From TMP-86 sp964247385 (lineage in GTDB: Bacteria; Pseudomonadota; Gammaproteobacteria; Steroidobacterales; Steroidobacteraceae), in assembly GCA_964247385.1 (NCBI GenBank), contig CAXTUB010000009.1:45000-108999 (forward strand): a stretch of 64,000 nt of DNA. Reading direction: 5' to 3'. Below are positions 16,916 through 25,995 of this stretch, piece by piece (the first letter of the stretch is position 1; every line of letters starts with the position of its first letter). Below the pieces are notes generated by a model. The model worked only from the letters and a program-made list of their open reading frames with translations, was not told the DNA's origin and did not search any database. The translations under genes were made by a program, and so were the position numbers.

Positions 16916-19063
16916 CTAAAACTTCCCGTAGTAGCCTTCTTTCAACGCATCGAACAAGTTGGCGGCGGTGTGCGTCTCGCCGTCATATTCGATCTCCTCA
17001 TCGCCGCGCGCCTTGACCTCCGTACCATCTTCGAGAGTAAACACGTACGTCGTGTTCTTGAGATCGTCCTCCTTGACCAAAACGCCTTGAAATGCCTGTG
17101 GATTGAAGCGAAACGTGGTGCAGCCCTTCAGCCCTTGCTCGTAAGCGTAGAGATAAATGTCCTTGAAATCTTCGTACGGATACTGTGTGGGCACGTTGGC
17201 GGTTTTGGAGATGGAGGAGTCCACCCAATGCTGCGCCGCTGCCTGAATGTCCACGTGCTCTTTCGGCCCGATATCGTCCGCCGATACGAAATAGTCGGGA
17301 AGCTTTTCGGACGGGATTTCCGAATTGGGCATGGCGCGTGAATTCACGAGCTCTCGATAGGCCAGCAGCTCGAAAGAAAACACGTCGACTTTTTCCTTGG
17401 TTTTGCGGCCCTCGCGAATGACGTTGCGAAAATAATGATGTGCAAACGAGGGCTCGATGCCGTTGGATGCATTGTTGGCGAGCGACAGCGAAATGGTTCC
17501 CGTCGGAGCGATGGACGTGTGATGCGTGAAGCGCGCGCCGACTTCGGCCAACTCTTCCACGAGCTCTGGCGCGGCCTCCGCGATGCGCTGCATGTAGCGG
17601 CTGTAGCGGGCATGCAGCACCCGCCCCGGAATTTTTGCGCCTTCGCGCCAGCCGTCGCGCGACATTTCGGGGCGTTTGCGCAGCATTTCACGGGTCACCG
17701 TGAACTCTTCCGTCATGATGGGCGCCGGTCCTTTTTCTCGCGCCAGCTCGAGCGCCGCTTCCCAACCCGCGAGCGCCATTTCGCGCGACACGTTCTGCGT
17801 GAACGCCACGGATTTTTTCGAGCCGTACTGCATGCCCATGAGCGTAATCGCCGAGCCCAGGCCCAAAAATCCCATGCCGTGGCGGCGCTTGCGCAAGATC
17901 TCATCGCGCTGGCGCGCCAACGGCAGCCCGTTGATTTCGACCACATCGTCGAGCATGCGCGTGAAGATCTTGACGACTTTGCGATAAGTTTCCCAATCAA
18001 AGCGCGCATCTTCAGTGAACGGATCGAGCACGAACATGGTGAGATTGACCGAGCCCAACAAGCACGAGCCATACGGCGGAAGCGGCTGTTCCCCGCACGG
18101 ATTGGTGGCGCGAATATTTTCATCCCACCAGTTGTTGTTCATCTCATTGACCTTGTCGATGAGAATGAAGCCCGGCTCGGCGAAATCGTACGTCGAGGAC
18201 ATGATGAGATCCCACACACGCCGCGCGGGCAGAGTCCGGTAGATCCGGCAAGCCACGAGACCGTCGGGGTTCATGACGTAGTCTTGGGTCTCCGGCCACT
18301 CACGCCAGACGAATTGCTCCTCATCGCTCAGATCGGGGCGATCGCGCTCGTACTCCCCCAGCGTGACGGGAAAGGCCAGCTTCCAGTCCGCATCGCTCTT
18401 TACCGCGCGCATGAACTCCTCGGTGATGAGGAGCGACAGATTGAATTGCCGCAGCCGGCCGTTCTCGCGCTTGGCGCGGACGAACTCGAGCGCATCGGGG
18501 TGGCCGACATCGAACGTGCCCATTTGCGCGCCGCGCCGCCCGCCGGCGGAGGACACGGTAAAACACATTTTGTCGTAGATATCCATGAACGACAGCGGGC
18601 CGGAGGTATACGCGCCTGCGCCGGATACATAGGCGCCCCGCGGACGAAGCGTCGAGAATTCATAGCCGATGCCGCAGCCCGCCTTCAGCGTCAACCCGGC
18701 CTCGTGCACCTTGCCCAAAATGTCATCCATGGAATCATGAATAACACCCGATACCGTGCAGTTGATGGTCGACGTTGCGGGCTTGTGCTCGAGCGCACCG
18801 GCGTTCGAGATGATGCGGCCCGCAGGGATGGCGCCGTGACGCAGCGCCCACAGAAAGGAGTCATACCAGGCTTCGCGCTCTTCGGGCGCCTCGACCTCCG
18901 AAAGCGCGCGCGCGACCCGGCGATACGTGCCGTCCATGCTTTCATCGATGGCCGCACCTTGCTTGGAAGTCAGCCGATATTTCTTGTCCCAAATTTCGAG
19001 CGAGGCTTCTTGAAAGCGGATGCGCGTAATTTCATCGGAATGATATTTGACCACCGTATTCAT
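16916..19063 (-). CDS. nrdJa: NrdJa: adenosylcobalamin-dependent (class II) ribonucleotide reductase, large subunit
   Basis: A 715-aa protein from ATG 19063 (MNTVVKYHSDEITRI), with AGGAGAG upstream. RNR landmarks: TSTINCTVSG near residue 110, the loop MGTFDVGHPDALEFVRAKRE, the finger-loop NPCGEQPLPPYGSCLLGSVN with active-site Asn/Cys/Glu, and the phosphate-binding loop IAPTGTISL. It reduces ribonucleotides to deoxynucleotides without oxygen dependence but requires vitamin B12. The frame stays open to 19150, but the ribosome site sets the start. An NrdR-like palindrome lies about 105 bp upstream. No B12 riboswitch signature was seen in the leader. Confidence 0.93.
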   Translation of the reverse strand: MNTVVKYHSDEITRIRFQEASLEIWDKKYRLTSKQGAAIDESMDGTYRRVARALSEVEAPEEREAWYDSFLWALRHGAIPAGRIISNAGALEHKPATSTINCTVSGVIHDSMDDILGKVHEAGLTLKAGCGIGYEFSTLRPRGAYVSGAGAYTSGPLSFMDIYDKMCFTVSSAGGRRGAQMGTFDVGHPDALEFVRAKRENGRLRQFNLSLLITEEFMRAVKSDADWKLAFPVTLGEYERDRPDLSDEEQFVWREWPETQDYVMNPDGLVACRIYRTLPARRVWDLIMSSTYDFAEPGFILIDKVNEMNNNWWDENIRATNPCGEQPLPPYGSCLLGSVNLTMFVLDPFTEDARFDWETYRKVVKIFTRMLDDVVEINGLPLARQRDEILRKRRHGMGFLGLGSAITLMGMQYGSKKSVAFTQNVSREMALAGWEAALELAREKGPAPIMTEEFTVTREMLRKRPEMSRDGWREGAKIPGRVLHARYSRYMQRIAEAAPELVEELAEVGARFTHHTSIAPTGTISLSLANNASNGIEPSFAHHYFRNVIREGRKTKEKVDVFSFELLAYRELVNSRAMPNSEIPSEKLPDYFVSADDIGPKEHVDIQAAAQHWVDSSISKTANVPTQYPYEDFKDIYLYAYEQGLKGCTTFRFNPQAFQGVLVKEDDLKNTTYVFTLEDGTEVKARGDEEIEYDGETHTAANLFDALKEGYYGKF

Positions 19064-19166
19064 ACGCTGATTCTCTCCTAGTAAAAACACGGGAGGCCGA
19101 GGCAAACAAGTCGAAAGGCCGCCGGAAAACACCGATAGAGCGCGCCGCACCTCCCCCGGTGCGCAC

Positions 19167-19180
19167 CACTAGATCTAGTG
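19167..19180. promoter_or_regulatory. NrdR box-like palindrome upstream of nrdJab
   Basis: CACTAGATCTAGTG is a perfect 14-bp palindrome. With its flanks it matches 6 of 8 half-site positions of the NrdR consensus acaCwAtATaTwGtgt. It lies about 105 bp upstream of nrdJa, in a 434-bp gap otherwise holding the hsp20 promoter region. NrdR represses ribonucleotide reductase genes in most bacteria. Usually two boxes occur about 31 bp apart; a second convincing box was not found. Confidence 0.55.
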
Positions 19181-19419
19181 CCGGAAAAGCAAAGGTTAAG
19201 TGGCAGGGCCAAGAGCGTCAAGCGATCATTCCGATCAAATTATCCAATAAACTTTATTACTTTCAAATACTTGGAAGACATGCCGCGCACTTTTGCAGGG
19301 CAATATTTTTTTCGTAAAAATAATCTCGCGAATGGTCGTTTCTACATCTTGTGTTTACGCGCGAGTCACGCTAGCCGCTCGTGCCGGCCCGTCCAGCACA
19401 TTCGAAAAAAGGCTCGCGA

Positions 19420-19448
19420 GTTGAAAAGCGCGCCGGCGGCCACACCTA
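19420..19448 (+). promoter_or_regulatory. Possible sigma32 (heat-shock) promoter of hsp20
   Basis: GTTGAAA (19420-19426) followed after 13 bp by CCACACCTA resembles the sigma32 consensus CTTGAAA-N13-CCCCATtT, though the -10 is imperfect. It lies about 50 bp upstream of the small heat-shock gene. A short inverted repeat, GCTGAA-AC-TTCAGC (19458-19471), sits in the leader just before the ribosome site. Confidence 0.35.
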
Positions 19449-19497
19449 AAGCGTCAAGCTGAAACTTCAGCACTATTTTTAACCGAAGGAGATTGCA

Positions 19498-19896
19498 ATG
19501 ACCGTTTTACGTTATGAGCCTTGGGGTCTTCGTTTGTTCAGCACCGCGAACACGAGCGAGTCTGATGGTTGGGTGCCGGCGACCGACATCCACGAGGAGC
19601 CGAGTCAGTTCGTGTTGCATTTGGATTTGCCCGGCGTCGATGCGCAGGCCGTTGAAATCACCGCCGAAAAAGGCTATCTCACGATTCGCGGAACACGTGA
19701 ACCGCAGGCTCGCGAAAATGGCGATGGCTATCGTCGCGTCGAGCGGACCAGCGGCAAGTTTCAGCGCCGTTTCAGCCTGCCCGATTCTGCCGATGCACAG
19801 AACATCCGCGCGAAGGCAACGAATGGCGTGCTCGAAGTCGTGATCCCGAAAGTTGCCGAAGTGCAGCCGCGTAAGATCATGGTGGCTGCCGCCTAA
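19498..19896 (+). CDS. Hsp20/alpha-crystallin family small heat-shock protein
   Basis: A 132-aa protein consisting mostly of one alpha-crystallin domain: WVPATDIHEEPSQFVLHLDL at about residues 22-41, then LTIRGTRE, SGKFQRRFSLPD, and the closing ATNGVLEVVIPK. It acts as an ATP-independent holdase for unfolding proteins. A strong GAAGGAG ribosome site precedes the ATG, and a sigma32-like promoter is possible. A strong terminator follows at 19968-19997, so it is probably monocistronic. The neighbouring degQ protease gives a protein-quality context. Confidence 0.93.
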   Translation: MTVLRYEPWGLRLFSTANTSESDGWVPATDIHEEPSQFVLHLDLPGVDAQAVEITAEKGYLTIRGTREPQARENGDGYRRVERTSGKFQRRFSLPDSADAQNIRAKATNGVLEVVIPKVAEVQPRKIMVAAA

Positions 19897-19967
19897 GCGA
19901 TCGATCGGCGCAGCGCCGCTGCGCCATCCGTCCGTGCGTGCGCGCAAGCTCACGCGGTAAGATTGAA

Positions 19968-19997
19968 GGGCCGGACGATCTCGTCCGGCCCTTTTTT
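19968..19997 (+). terminator. Rho-independent terminator after hsp20
   Basis: GGGCCGGACG and CGTCCGGCCC form a 10-bp GC-rich stem around the loop ATCT, directly followed by six T residues. This is the clearest intrinsic terminator in the window; it separates hsp20 from degQ. Confidence 0.9.
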
Positions 19998-20014
19998 ATT
20001 TCGGGCGTGAATGT

Positions 20015-21379
20015 ATGCGATTGGAGTTGCAAGCGGCCGTCTGCAGTGCGCTCATCGGAGCTCTATTGCAATTGCCTTTGACGCCGCCGGCGTTTGCCGC
20101 CGCATTGAGCGACGCCGCCGTCCCATCCCTAGCGCCGATGGTCAAGCGCGTCTCGCCGTCGGTGGTCAACATCGCGACGCGCGGCACCATCAAGGAGCAA
20201 GGCCAGCGAAATCCGCTGCTCGACGACCCCTTCTTCCGGCGATTTTTTGATTCGCCTTCCGACTCGACTCCGCGCGAGCGTCAATTCCAGAGTGCGGGTT
20301 CCGGTGTGATCGTCGATGCCAAGAACGGCTACATCATCACCAATCATCACGTCATCGAGAACGCGAGTGAGATCACCATCACTCTGCTCGATAACCGCAG
20401 CTTCACCGCGCAGGTCATCGGCAGCGACGAAGGCTCCGACATCGCAGTGCTGCAAGTGAAGCAACCCAATCTCGTCGCCATATCACTCGGCGACTCGAAC
20501 CGGCTGGAGGTAGGCGATTTCGTAGTGGCCATCGGCAACCCCTTCGGTCTGCAGCACACGGTCACCTCCGGCATCGTGAGCGCACTCGGCCGCTCGGGCA
20601 TCAATCCCGACGGTTATGAAGACTTCATTCAAACCGATGCTTCGATCAACCCGGGAAATTCCGGCGGCGCGCTCGTCAATTTGCGCGGCGAGCTCGAGGG
20701 CATCAACTCCGCCATTTTGTCGCGCAGCGGCGGCAACATCGGCATCGGTTTTGCGATTCCCGTGAACATGGTGAAGAGCGTGATGGATCAACTGATTCGC
20801 TACGGCGAAGTGAAGCGCGGTGTGCTCGGAGTCAACATTTACGATGTCACGCCCGACATCGCCAAAGAGTTCGGCTTGAGCGAGAGCCGCGGAGCGCTCA
20901 TCGCCGGCGTGGTGCAGGGCTCCGCCGCAGACCGTGCGGGCGTCAAGACGGGAGACATCATCACGTCGGTCAACGGCGCCAATACGCGCGGCGCCGGCGA
21001 GCTGCGCGCCATGATCGGCATGCTGCAAGTCGGAGAGAGAGTCGAGCTCGGAATTTTGCGCGATGGCAGACAGCGCAAAGTGGTGGCCGTCATCACGGAG
21101 CGAAGCGATGTCGACGTGGCGGACGGCGCCGGCTTGAACCGCGCGCTCGAAGGCGCGGAGCTGACCGATGCGGGCGACAACGGCGGCGTGCTGGTGAGAA
21201 GCGTGCGCGATGCGAGTCCCGCCGCCCAATCGGGGCTGCGCGCGGCGGATGTCATCATCGGCGTCGGCCGATCTCGGGTCGGTGGCCTGAAAGAATTCTT
21301 GGCGGCGGTCAAAGGCGCCAACATGGTCGTGCTGAATGTGCGGCGCGGCACCGCATCACTTCTGTTACCGGTTCGCTGA
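20015..21379 (+). CDS. degQ: Periplasmic serine endoprotease DegP/DegQ-like (HtrA family)
   Basis: A 454-aa protein with a signal peptide (VCSALIGALLQLPLTPPAFA). The trypsin-like domain carries the triad His (IITNHHVIEN), Asp (GSDIAVLQV) and Ser (NPGNSGGALVN). Two PDZ domains follow (GVLGVNIYDVTPDIA onward, and GGVLVRSVRDASPAAQSGL). Length and the short LA loop fit DegQ rather than DegP. It degrades or holds misfolded periplasmic proteins. The start lies just after the hsp20 terminator; the NAD-dependent epimerase gene begins 1 bp after its stop, so they are likely cotranscribed. Confidence 0.92.
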   Translation: MRLELQAAVCSALIGALLQLPLTPPAFAAALSDAAVPSLAPMVKRVSPSVVNIATRGTIKEQGQRNPLLDDPFFRRFFDSPSDSTPRERQFQSAGSGVIVDAKNGYIITNHHVIENASEITITLLDNRSFTAQVIGSDEGSDIAVLQVKQPNLVAISLGDSNRLEVGDFVVAIGNPFGLQHTVTSGIVSALGRSGINPDGYEDFIQTDASINPGNSGGALVNLRGELEGINSAILSRSGGNIGIGFAIPVNMVKSVMDQLIRYGEVKRGVLGVNIYDVTPDIAKEFGLSESRGALIAGVVQGSAADRAGVKTGDIITSVNGANTRGAGELRAMIGMLQVGERVELGILRDGRQRKVVAVITERSDVDVADGAGLNRALEGAELTDAGDNGGVLVRSVRDASPAAQSGLRAADVIIGVGRSRVGGLKEFLAAVKGANMVVLNVRRGTASLLLPVR

Positions 21380-21380
21380 C

Positions 21381-22346
21381 ATGCGCATCAAGACCATTTG
21401 CGTTCTCGGCGGCACGGGCTTCATCGGCACTCGGCTCGTCTCGCGGCTCATCCGCGAGGGACTTCGCGTCACGGTGCTCACGCGGAATCGCGAAGCCCAC
21501 AAGCACCTGCTGGTGCTGCCTGGCTTGAGCCTGCTCAATGCCGATGTTTCCGATCCCGGCGTGCTCAGCGAGCGTTTTCGCGGTCAAGACGCCGTCATCA
21601 ACCTGGTTGGCATCCTGAATGAAAGCGGCTTCGGCGGCGGCGGATTCAGGCGAGCCCATGTGCAGCTGGTGCGCGGCGTGTTGCAGGCCTGCAAATCTGC
21701 GGGCGTAACACGGCTTCAGCATGTCTCGGCGTTGGGTGCGGACGAGCGCGCGCCCAGCCATTACCTGCGGACGAAGGCGGAAGCGGAAAGGCTCATCCGC
21801 GAGCAGCCGGGCAGCCTCGAGTGGACGATCTTTCGGCCTTCGGTCGTGTTCGGCCCGGGCGATGATTTTCTGAATCGCTTCGCCCGGCTCTTGCGGGCCA
21901 TTCCATTCGTATTTCCGCTGGCGCGCGCTCGCGCGCGCATGCAGCCCGTGTTCGTGGATGACGTCATCGAGGCGCTGTGGCGCTCATTGCATAGCGGCGT
22001 GACCGCTGGCCAGGTGTATGAACTTGGCGGACCGGCGCAGTACACGCTGCGTCAAATCGTCGAGCTCGTCGCGGGTTTGACGAATCAACACCGTTGGATC
22101 CTTGGATTGCCGGATGCGATCGCTCGGGCGCAAGGCTTTGTGATGAACTTCATTCCAGGCCGGCCGTTCTCGATTGATAACTATCGATCCCTGTTGGTTG
22201 ACAGCGTATGCAACGAGAACGGCTTTGGCGCATTGGCCATCACGCCTCAGGCCATGCCCGGCATTGCGAGAACTTATCTTGGCAGCCTCGAAGGCAATGC
22301 GCGCTTGAGCATATACCGCATTCTTGCCGGGAGCCGCCCCCCGTGA
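21381..22346 (+). CDS. NAD(P)-binding SDR-type epimerase/dehydratase (NDUFA9-like)
   Basis: A 321-aa atypical short-chain dehydrogenase. The Rossmann motif CVLGGTGFIGTRLVSRLI lies at the N-terminus, followed by DAVINLVGIL, LQHVSALGADERAPSHYLRT with a Tyr-x3-Lys-like YLRTK, and FRPSVVFGPGDDF. This pattern matches complex I subunit NDUFA9-like bacterial proteins (COG0702). The reaction is not known. ATG 21381 directly follows the degQ stop codon, suggesting translational coupling. Confidence 0.85.
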   Translation: MRIKTICVLGGTGFIGTRLVSRLIREGLRVTVLTRNREAHKHLLVLPGLSLLNADVSDPGVLSERFRGQDAVINLVGILNESGFGGGGFRRAHVQLVRGVLQACKSAGVTRLQHVSALGADERAPSHYLRTKAEAERLIREQPGSLEWTIFRPSVVFGPGDDFLNRFARLLRAIPFVFPLARARARMQPVFVDDVIEALWRSLHSGVTAGQVYELGGPAQYTLRQIVELVAGLTNQHRWILGLPDAIARAQGFVMNFIPGRPFSIDNYRSLLVDSVCNENGFGALAITPQAMPGIARTYLGSLEGNARLSIYRILAGSRPP

Positions 22347-22362
22347 ATTTGTCACCGGCGGC

Positions 22363-23433
22363 TCAGGCTCGAGGCCGCAGCTCCAGAACCGCTGCGGGCG
22401 CGGTGCACAGCTCGCGCTCCTGCGCCGACAGGCGTGCAAGCTCGCGCACCCGCATGTAGAAACGCGGGAACTCTGCGCCGGCGCGCGCGAACTCCCGCGC
22501 AAATCCCGGCACGCATCGCCGGTACGTCGCCACCGAGGCAAGATGCGCATTGTTCAACTGACCCGCAAACCACTCGGCAAAGGGCACAGGCTTCGCCCAA
22601 GTTGCCGTCGTGCGAACGAATCGATCCCGCAGCGCATCGAAAACCGCTTGTTTGCGCAACCGCAACGAATCGCTCGCAATCCGCTCGCGATACAGCGCAT
22701 CGAGATCGGCGCGTGCGCGGATCATCAGCTCGACGATGGCCTCTTCGCGCCGCGAGGCCAGCTCGAAACGGGCGAGATCATCGAGGCGGTCTTGTTTGCG
22801 CAGCCAGCGGCGCACACCCTCCTCCTCCACGAACGTCGCCAGAGCCTCATTGAAATCCGAGTCGTCTTCCACGTAGATGAGTTGATGCGTCAACTCGTGA
22901 AAAATGGTCGCTGCAAGCTCGATATCCGACCAGCCCAGCATGCTGGACAAGATGGGATCATTGAAATGGCCGAGCGTTGAATACGCGGCTACGCCGCCGA
23001 TGGCTACATCGTCGCCCCGCGCAGCCAGCCGGCGCGCGAATTTTTCCGCGGATCGTTGCGCGAAGTAGCCGCGGTAATTGACGCAACCGGCAAACGGAAA
23101 ACACCAGTGCAACGGCTGCACCGAGAACTCTGGTGTCGCAACGACGTTCCACACGATGTACGGCCGGCCAATGTCCACATAGCTTTCATAGCTGCCGTTA
23201 TTCGGCAGGCCCAGCTCGGCACTCGCGTAACTTCGAATCTCGCGTGCGCTCCGCAGCGAGCGGCGCACCGGCTCAGGCGTGCTCGGGCTTGCAATGACGG
23301 CTGTGAGCTCACGCCGCTTCGACATCATCGATAACTGCCCGCGCGCAGCCTGCAGCACGTAGCAACCGCCAGCCGCCAGCGCAACAGAAAAGACCGCGAC
23401 GATGCGAGGAAAACTTGACCACGCGGATCTCAA
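22363..23433 (-). CDS. Zinc aminopeptidase-like lipoprotein (COG4324 family)
   Basis: A 356-aa protein with a lipoprotein signal (IVAVFSVALAAGGC; lipobox AAGGC, Cys at about residue 24). The metallopeptidase core is FHELTHQLIYVEDDSDFNEA, giving HExxHQ-type zinc ligands (HELTH) and a downstream Glu ligand (NEALATF). LHWCFPFAGCVNYRGYF is also characteristic of the predicted aminopeptidase family Pfam PF10023. It probably acts on peptides in the periplasm, anchored to a membrane; substrate unknown. It converges with the epimerase gene and diverges from cca. Confidence 0.85.
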   Translation of the reverse strand: MRSAWSSFPRIVAVFSVALAAGGCYVLQAARGQLSMMSKRRELTAVIASPSTPEPVRRSLRSAREIRSYASAELGLPNNGSYESYVDIGRPYIVWNVVATPEFSVQPLHWCFPFAGCVNYRGYFAQRSAEKFARRLAARGDDVAIGGVAAYSTLGHFNDPILSSMLGWSDIELAATIFHELTHQLIYVEDDSDFNEALATFVEEEGVRRWLRKQDRLDDLARFELASRREEAIVELMIRARADLDALYRERIASDSLRLRKQAVFDALRDRFVRTTATWAKPVPFAEWFAGQLNNAHLASVATYRRCVPGFAREFARAGAEFPRFYMRVRELARLSAQERELCTAPAAVLELRPRA

Positions 23434-23530
23434 TTTCGAGGCCGGCCGAACCGGCGCACCCCTCTGCGCAAGCCGCCGGGCGCACCATACGCTGCGTGTA
23501 ACCTGCGCAGAAGTTGCCTAGTATTCACCG

Positions 23531-24775
23531 GTGCAAGTGTATCTAGTGGGCGGAGCGGTACGCGACGAGCTCTTGGGACTGCCGGTGGGCGAGCGCGATT
23601 GGGTGGTGGTGGGCGCCACGCGCGAGCGGCTGCTGGCCGAGGGCTATAAGGAAGTGGGCCGGGAATTCCCTGTGTTCTTGCATCCGCAGACTCATGAGGA
23701 ATATGCGCTCGCTCGCCGCGAGCGCAAAGTCGCGCCCGGCTATCGCGGATTCACCGTCGAGTTCGGCCCCGAGGTCACGCTGCAGGAGGACTTGTTGCGG
23801 CGAGATCTGACGATCAACGCCATGGCGCGTGCCGCCGATGGCATGCTCATCGATCCGTACGACGGGCAAGGCGACTTGCGGCGGCGGGAGTTGCGTCATG
23901 TGTCCGATGCCTTCGTGGAAGATCCGGTGCGGGTGCTGCGTATCGCGCGTTTCGCCGCGCGCTTCGCGCCGCTCGGCTTTCGAGTAGCGCGCGACACGCA
24001 AGACCTGCTGCAACGGATGAGCGCAGGGGGTGAGCTCGATTCGCTGGTGCCCGAGCGCGTTTGGCAGGAGACGGAACGTGCGCTCGCCGCGCCTGCCGCG
24101 AGCGAATTTTTCAAAGTGCTGCGCGCCTGCGGGGCGTTGCGTGTCGTGTTTCCGGAAATCGACGCGCTGTTCGGCGTTCCACAACCCGCAAAATGGCATC
24201 CGGAAATCGACACCGGCGTGCACACCCTGATGGTATTGGATCAAGCCGTCGTGCTCACGGGCAGCGTGGCGATCCGATTCGCCGCCTTGGTGCACGATCT
24301 GGGCAAGGCCGATACGCCGCCTCAAGCGTGGCCTGCGCACCGCGGTCATGAGCAGCGCAGCATGCAGCGCATCCGCGAGTTGTGCGCGCGTCTGAAAGTA
24401 CCCGCGGCGTATCGCGATCTTGCGTTGCTGGTCGCGCAGTATCACGGCCTGGTGCATCGTGCCTTCGAGCTGCGGCCGGCTACGCTTCTCGAAATGTTCG
24501 AAGGCGCCGACGCTTTCCGCCGTCCCGCGCGATTCAGCGACGCGCTGTGCGCTTGCGAGGCCGATGCGCGCGGCCGCTTAGGGCTCGAGGCGTGCGAGTA
24601 TCCGCAACGCCCGTGGTTGCTTGCGGCGCTCGATGCCGCGTCGGTCAAGCTGCCGGCGGCTGAGATGGCCGCACTCGATGGCGCGAGCATCGCCGCACGC
24701 ATTCGGCAAATGCGCTTGGCGGCAATCCAGGAATACATGCGACGAGCACGCGAGCGAGCTGCGCCTCGTATCTAG
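23531..24775 (+). CDS. cca: CCA-adding tRNA nucleotidyltransferase (multifunctional, with HD domain)
   Basis: A 414-aa protein with a GTG start (MQVYLVGGAVRDELLGLPVG). The nucleotidyltransferase core shows GGAVRDELLG, ERDWVVVGAT and RRDLTINAMA. EDPVRVLRIARFAARF is the RNA-binding region. A C-terminal HD domain (FAALVHDLGKADTP, HRGHEQRS) marks the gammaproteobacterial multifunctional type with phosphohydrolase activity. It adds or repairs the 3' CCA of tRNAs. Its end overlaps the convergent midA gene by 4 bp. Confidence 0.95.
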   Translation: MQVYLVGGAVRDELLGLPVGERDWVVVGATRERLLAEGYKEVGREFPVFLHPQTHEEYALARRERKVAPGYRGFTVEFGPEVTLQEDLLRRDLTINAMARAADGMLIDPYDGQGDLRRRELRHVSDAFVEDPVRVLRIARFAARFAPLGFRVARDTQDLLQRMSAGGELDSLVPERVWQETERALAAPAASEFFKVLRACGALRVVFPEIDALFGVPQPAKWHPEIDTGVHTLMVLDQAVVLTGSVAIRFAALVHDLGKADTPPQAWPAHRGHEQRSMQRIRELCARLKVPAAYRDLALLVAQYHGLVHRAFELRPATLLEMFEGADAFRRPARFSDALCACEADARGRLGLEACEYPQRPWLLAALDAASVKLPAAEMAALDGASIAARIRQMRLAAIQEYMRRARERAAPRI

Positions 24776-25995
24776 AGCGACGGGAGCAAATCGCGCTGGG
24801 AGAATCCGCGTAGCGGCTGATCGAACTGCCTGCACCAAGCCATGACTTTGAAGCGCTCGCCCATTTCACCCGGCAGCACCAACCGGCGCGCTTCACTTGC
24901 CGCCGTGCTCGGCGCGCTGCGCATGCGCGCGCGCAATTCTTCTTCCAGACCGAGCGCGGCGAGAAAGTGCGCTTGCGAGGTCAATCCCTCGATACGCCAA
25001 CCCGCAGCCTCGCCTGCTTCGGCCAGCGCAGTGAAATCCACCCAAGCGGTCAAATCGGTCAGCCCGGGCCGGTGGAGCAAGTCCTGCACCACGCGGTGCC
25101 GAGAATGCGCGATGAGTGTGCCATCGCTCCGCTCAGGCAAATAATATTGCGCGCGCGGCAAACCATAGTCGATCCACAATGCGACGCCGCGCCGCAAGCT
25201 CGCACACACCTCACGAGTCCACGGCGCCATTCGCGGACACACTTCAGAGCTGTAGCCTTCCGGCCATCGCGCCCCGGTCTGAGCTCGAATCGTCTCGACC
25301 GAGGAAGCCACGTGAGCGCGCGCCGCCCGGCATGCAAGACGCCATCCTGCTGCACCGAGCTCGACGCCCCATTCGAGAACGCCGCCGGCCGTCCAGCAGA
25401 AGCGCGCCACCGGCAGCGCATCGAGCACCTCATTCGCGAGCACGACGCCTTCAAATGGCGCGAGCGGCGGACGGTCGAGCCAGCGTACGCGGCACAAAGC
25501 CGTGGGAACTTCGCGTGCGATCAGCGCGCGTTGACGTGCGCGTAAGTCGGCGCTGATCTCGAGAATGTCGTAGTGCGCAGGCAGGCATTGCAAGGTTTCG
25601 AGTCTGCGCAGCACATCCACGGCCAGGCGCCCCGTCCCCGCGCCGATCTCGAGCAGTTGCGGCGCCGCGCAATGCGGCAGCACATCCGCGCATTGCCGTG
25701 CAATGCAGCCGCCGAATATGGGCGAGATCTCGGGCGCCGTCACGAAATCGCCATGCTCACCTAGCTTGCACGTTCCCGCGCTGTAGTACCCCAGGCCGGG
25801 GGCGTACAGGGCGAGATCCATGTAGCGCTCGAAATCGAGCCACCCTCCCGCCGCGCGAATGTGCGCCTCGAGAACGGCGCGCATGCGAGACTCATGCGCG
25901 GCTTGAGCGGCTTGAGCGGCTCGATCGGCTTGCGCGGCTTGCGCGGCACCCGCGCTTTTATCCACAGGCGCGAATCCGCTATCGTCGCCTGTCAT
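24772..25995 (-). CDS. SAM-dependent methyltransferase, MidA/NDUFAF7 family
   Basis: A 407-aa protein. GWLDFERYMDLALYAPGLGY, GDFVTAPEISPIFG, the SAM-binding LLEIGAGTGRLAVDVL and VLANEVLDALP are hallmarks of family PF02636. The eukaryotic member NDUFAF7 methylates an Arg of a complex I subunit; the bacterial substrate is unproven. The N-terminus contains an Ala/Gln-rich stretch encoded by five 9-bp tandem repeats. The start overlaps the divergent pteridine reductase start by 2 bp. Confidence 0.88.
   Translation of the reverse strand: MTGDDSGFAPVDKSAGAAQAAQADRAAQAAQAAHESRMRAVLEAHIRAAGGWLDFERYMDLALYAPGLGYYSAGTCKLGEHGDFVTAPEISPIFGGCIARQCADVLPHCAAPQLLEIGAGTGRLAVDVLRRLETLQCLPAHYDILEISADLRARQRALIAREVPTALCRVRWLDRPPLAPFEGVVLANEVLDALPVARFCWTAGGVLEWGVELGAAGWRLACRAARAHVASSVETIRAQTGARWPEGYSSEVCPRMAPWTREVCASLRRGVALWIDYGLPRAQYYLPERSDGTLIAHSRHRVVQDLLHRPGLTDLTAWVDFTALAEAGEAAGWRIEGLTSQAHFLAALGLEEELRARMRSAPSTAASEARRLVLPGEMGERFKVMAWCRQFDQPLRGFSQRDLLPSL
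25901..25945. repeat. Five in-frame 9-bp tandem repeats in the midA-like gene
   Basis: Five contiguous 9-bp units (GCTTGAGCG, GCTTGAGCG, GCTCGATCG, GCTTGCGCG, GCTTGCGCG) encode the repeated Ala-Gln-Ala stretch near the N-terminus of the methyltransferase. As the unit is a multiple of three, copy-number changes keep the frame. Confidence 0.85.

Noticed and set aside
17435..19081. A 548-codon open frame on the plus strand
   Set aside because: It is antisense to nrdJa, which has full RNR motifs; GC-rich codon use opens the opposite frame. Its translation shows no domain.
19064..19497. Possible B12 riboswitch before nrdJa
   Set aside because: No GCCACTG-type B12 box or long conserved leader was seen; only the NrdR-like palindrome and an hsp20 promoter candidate are present.
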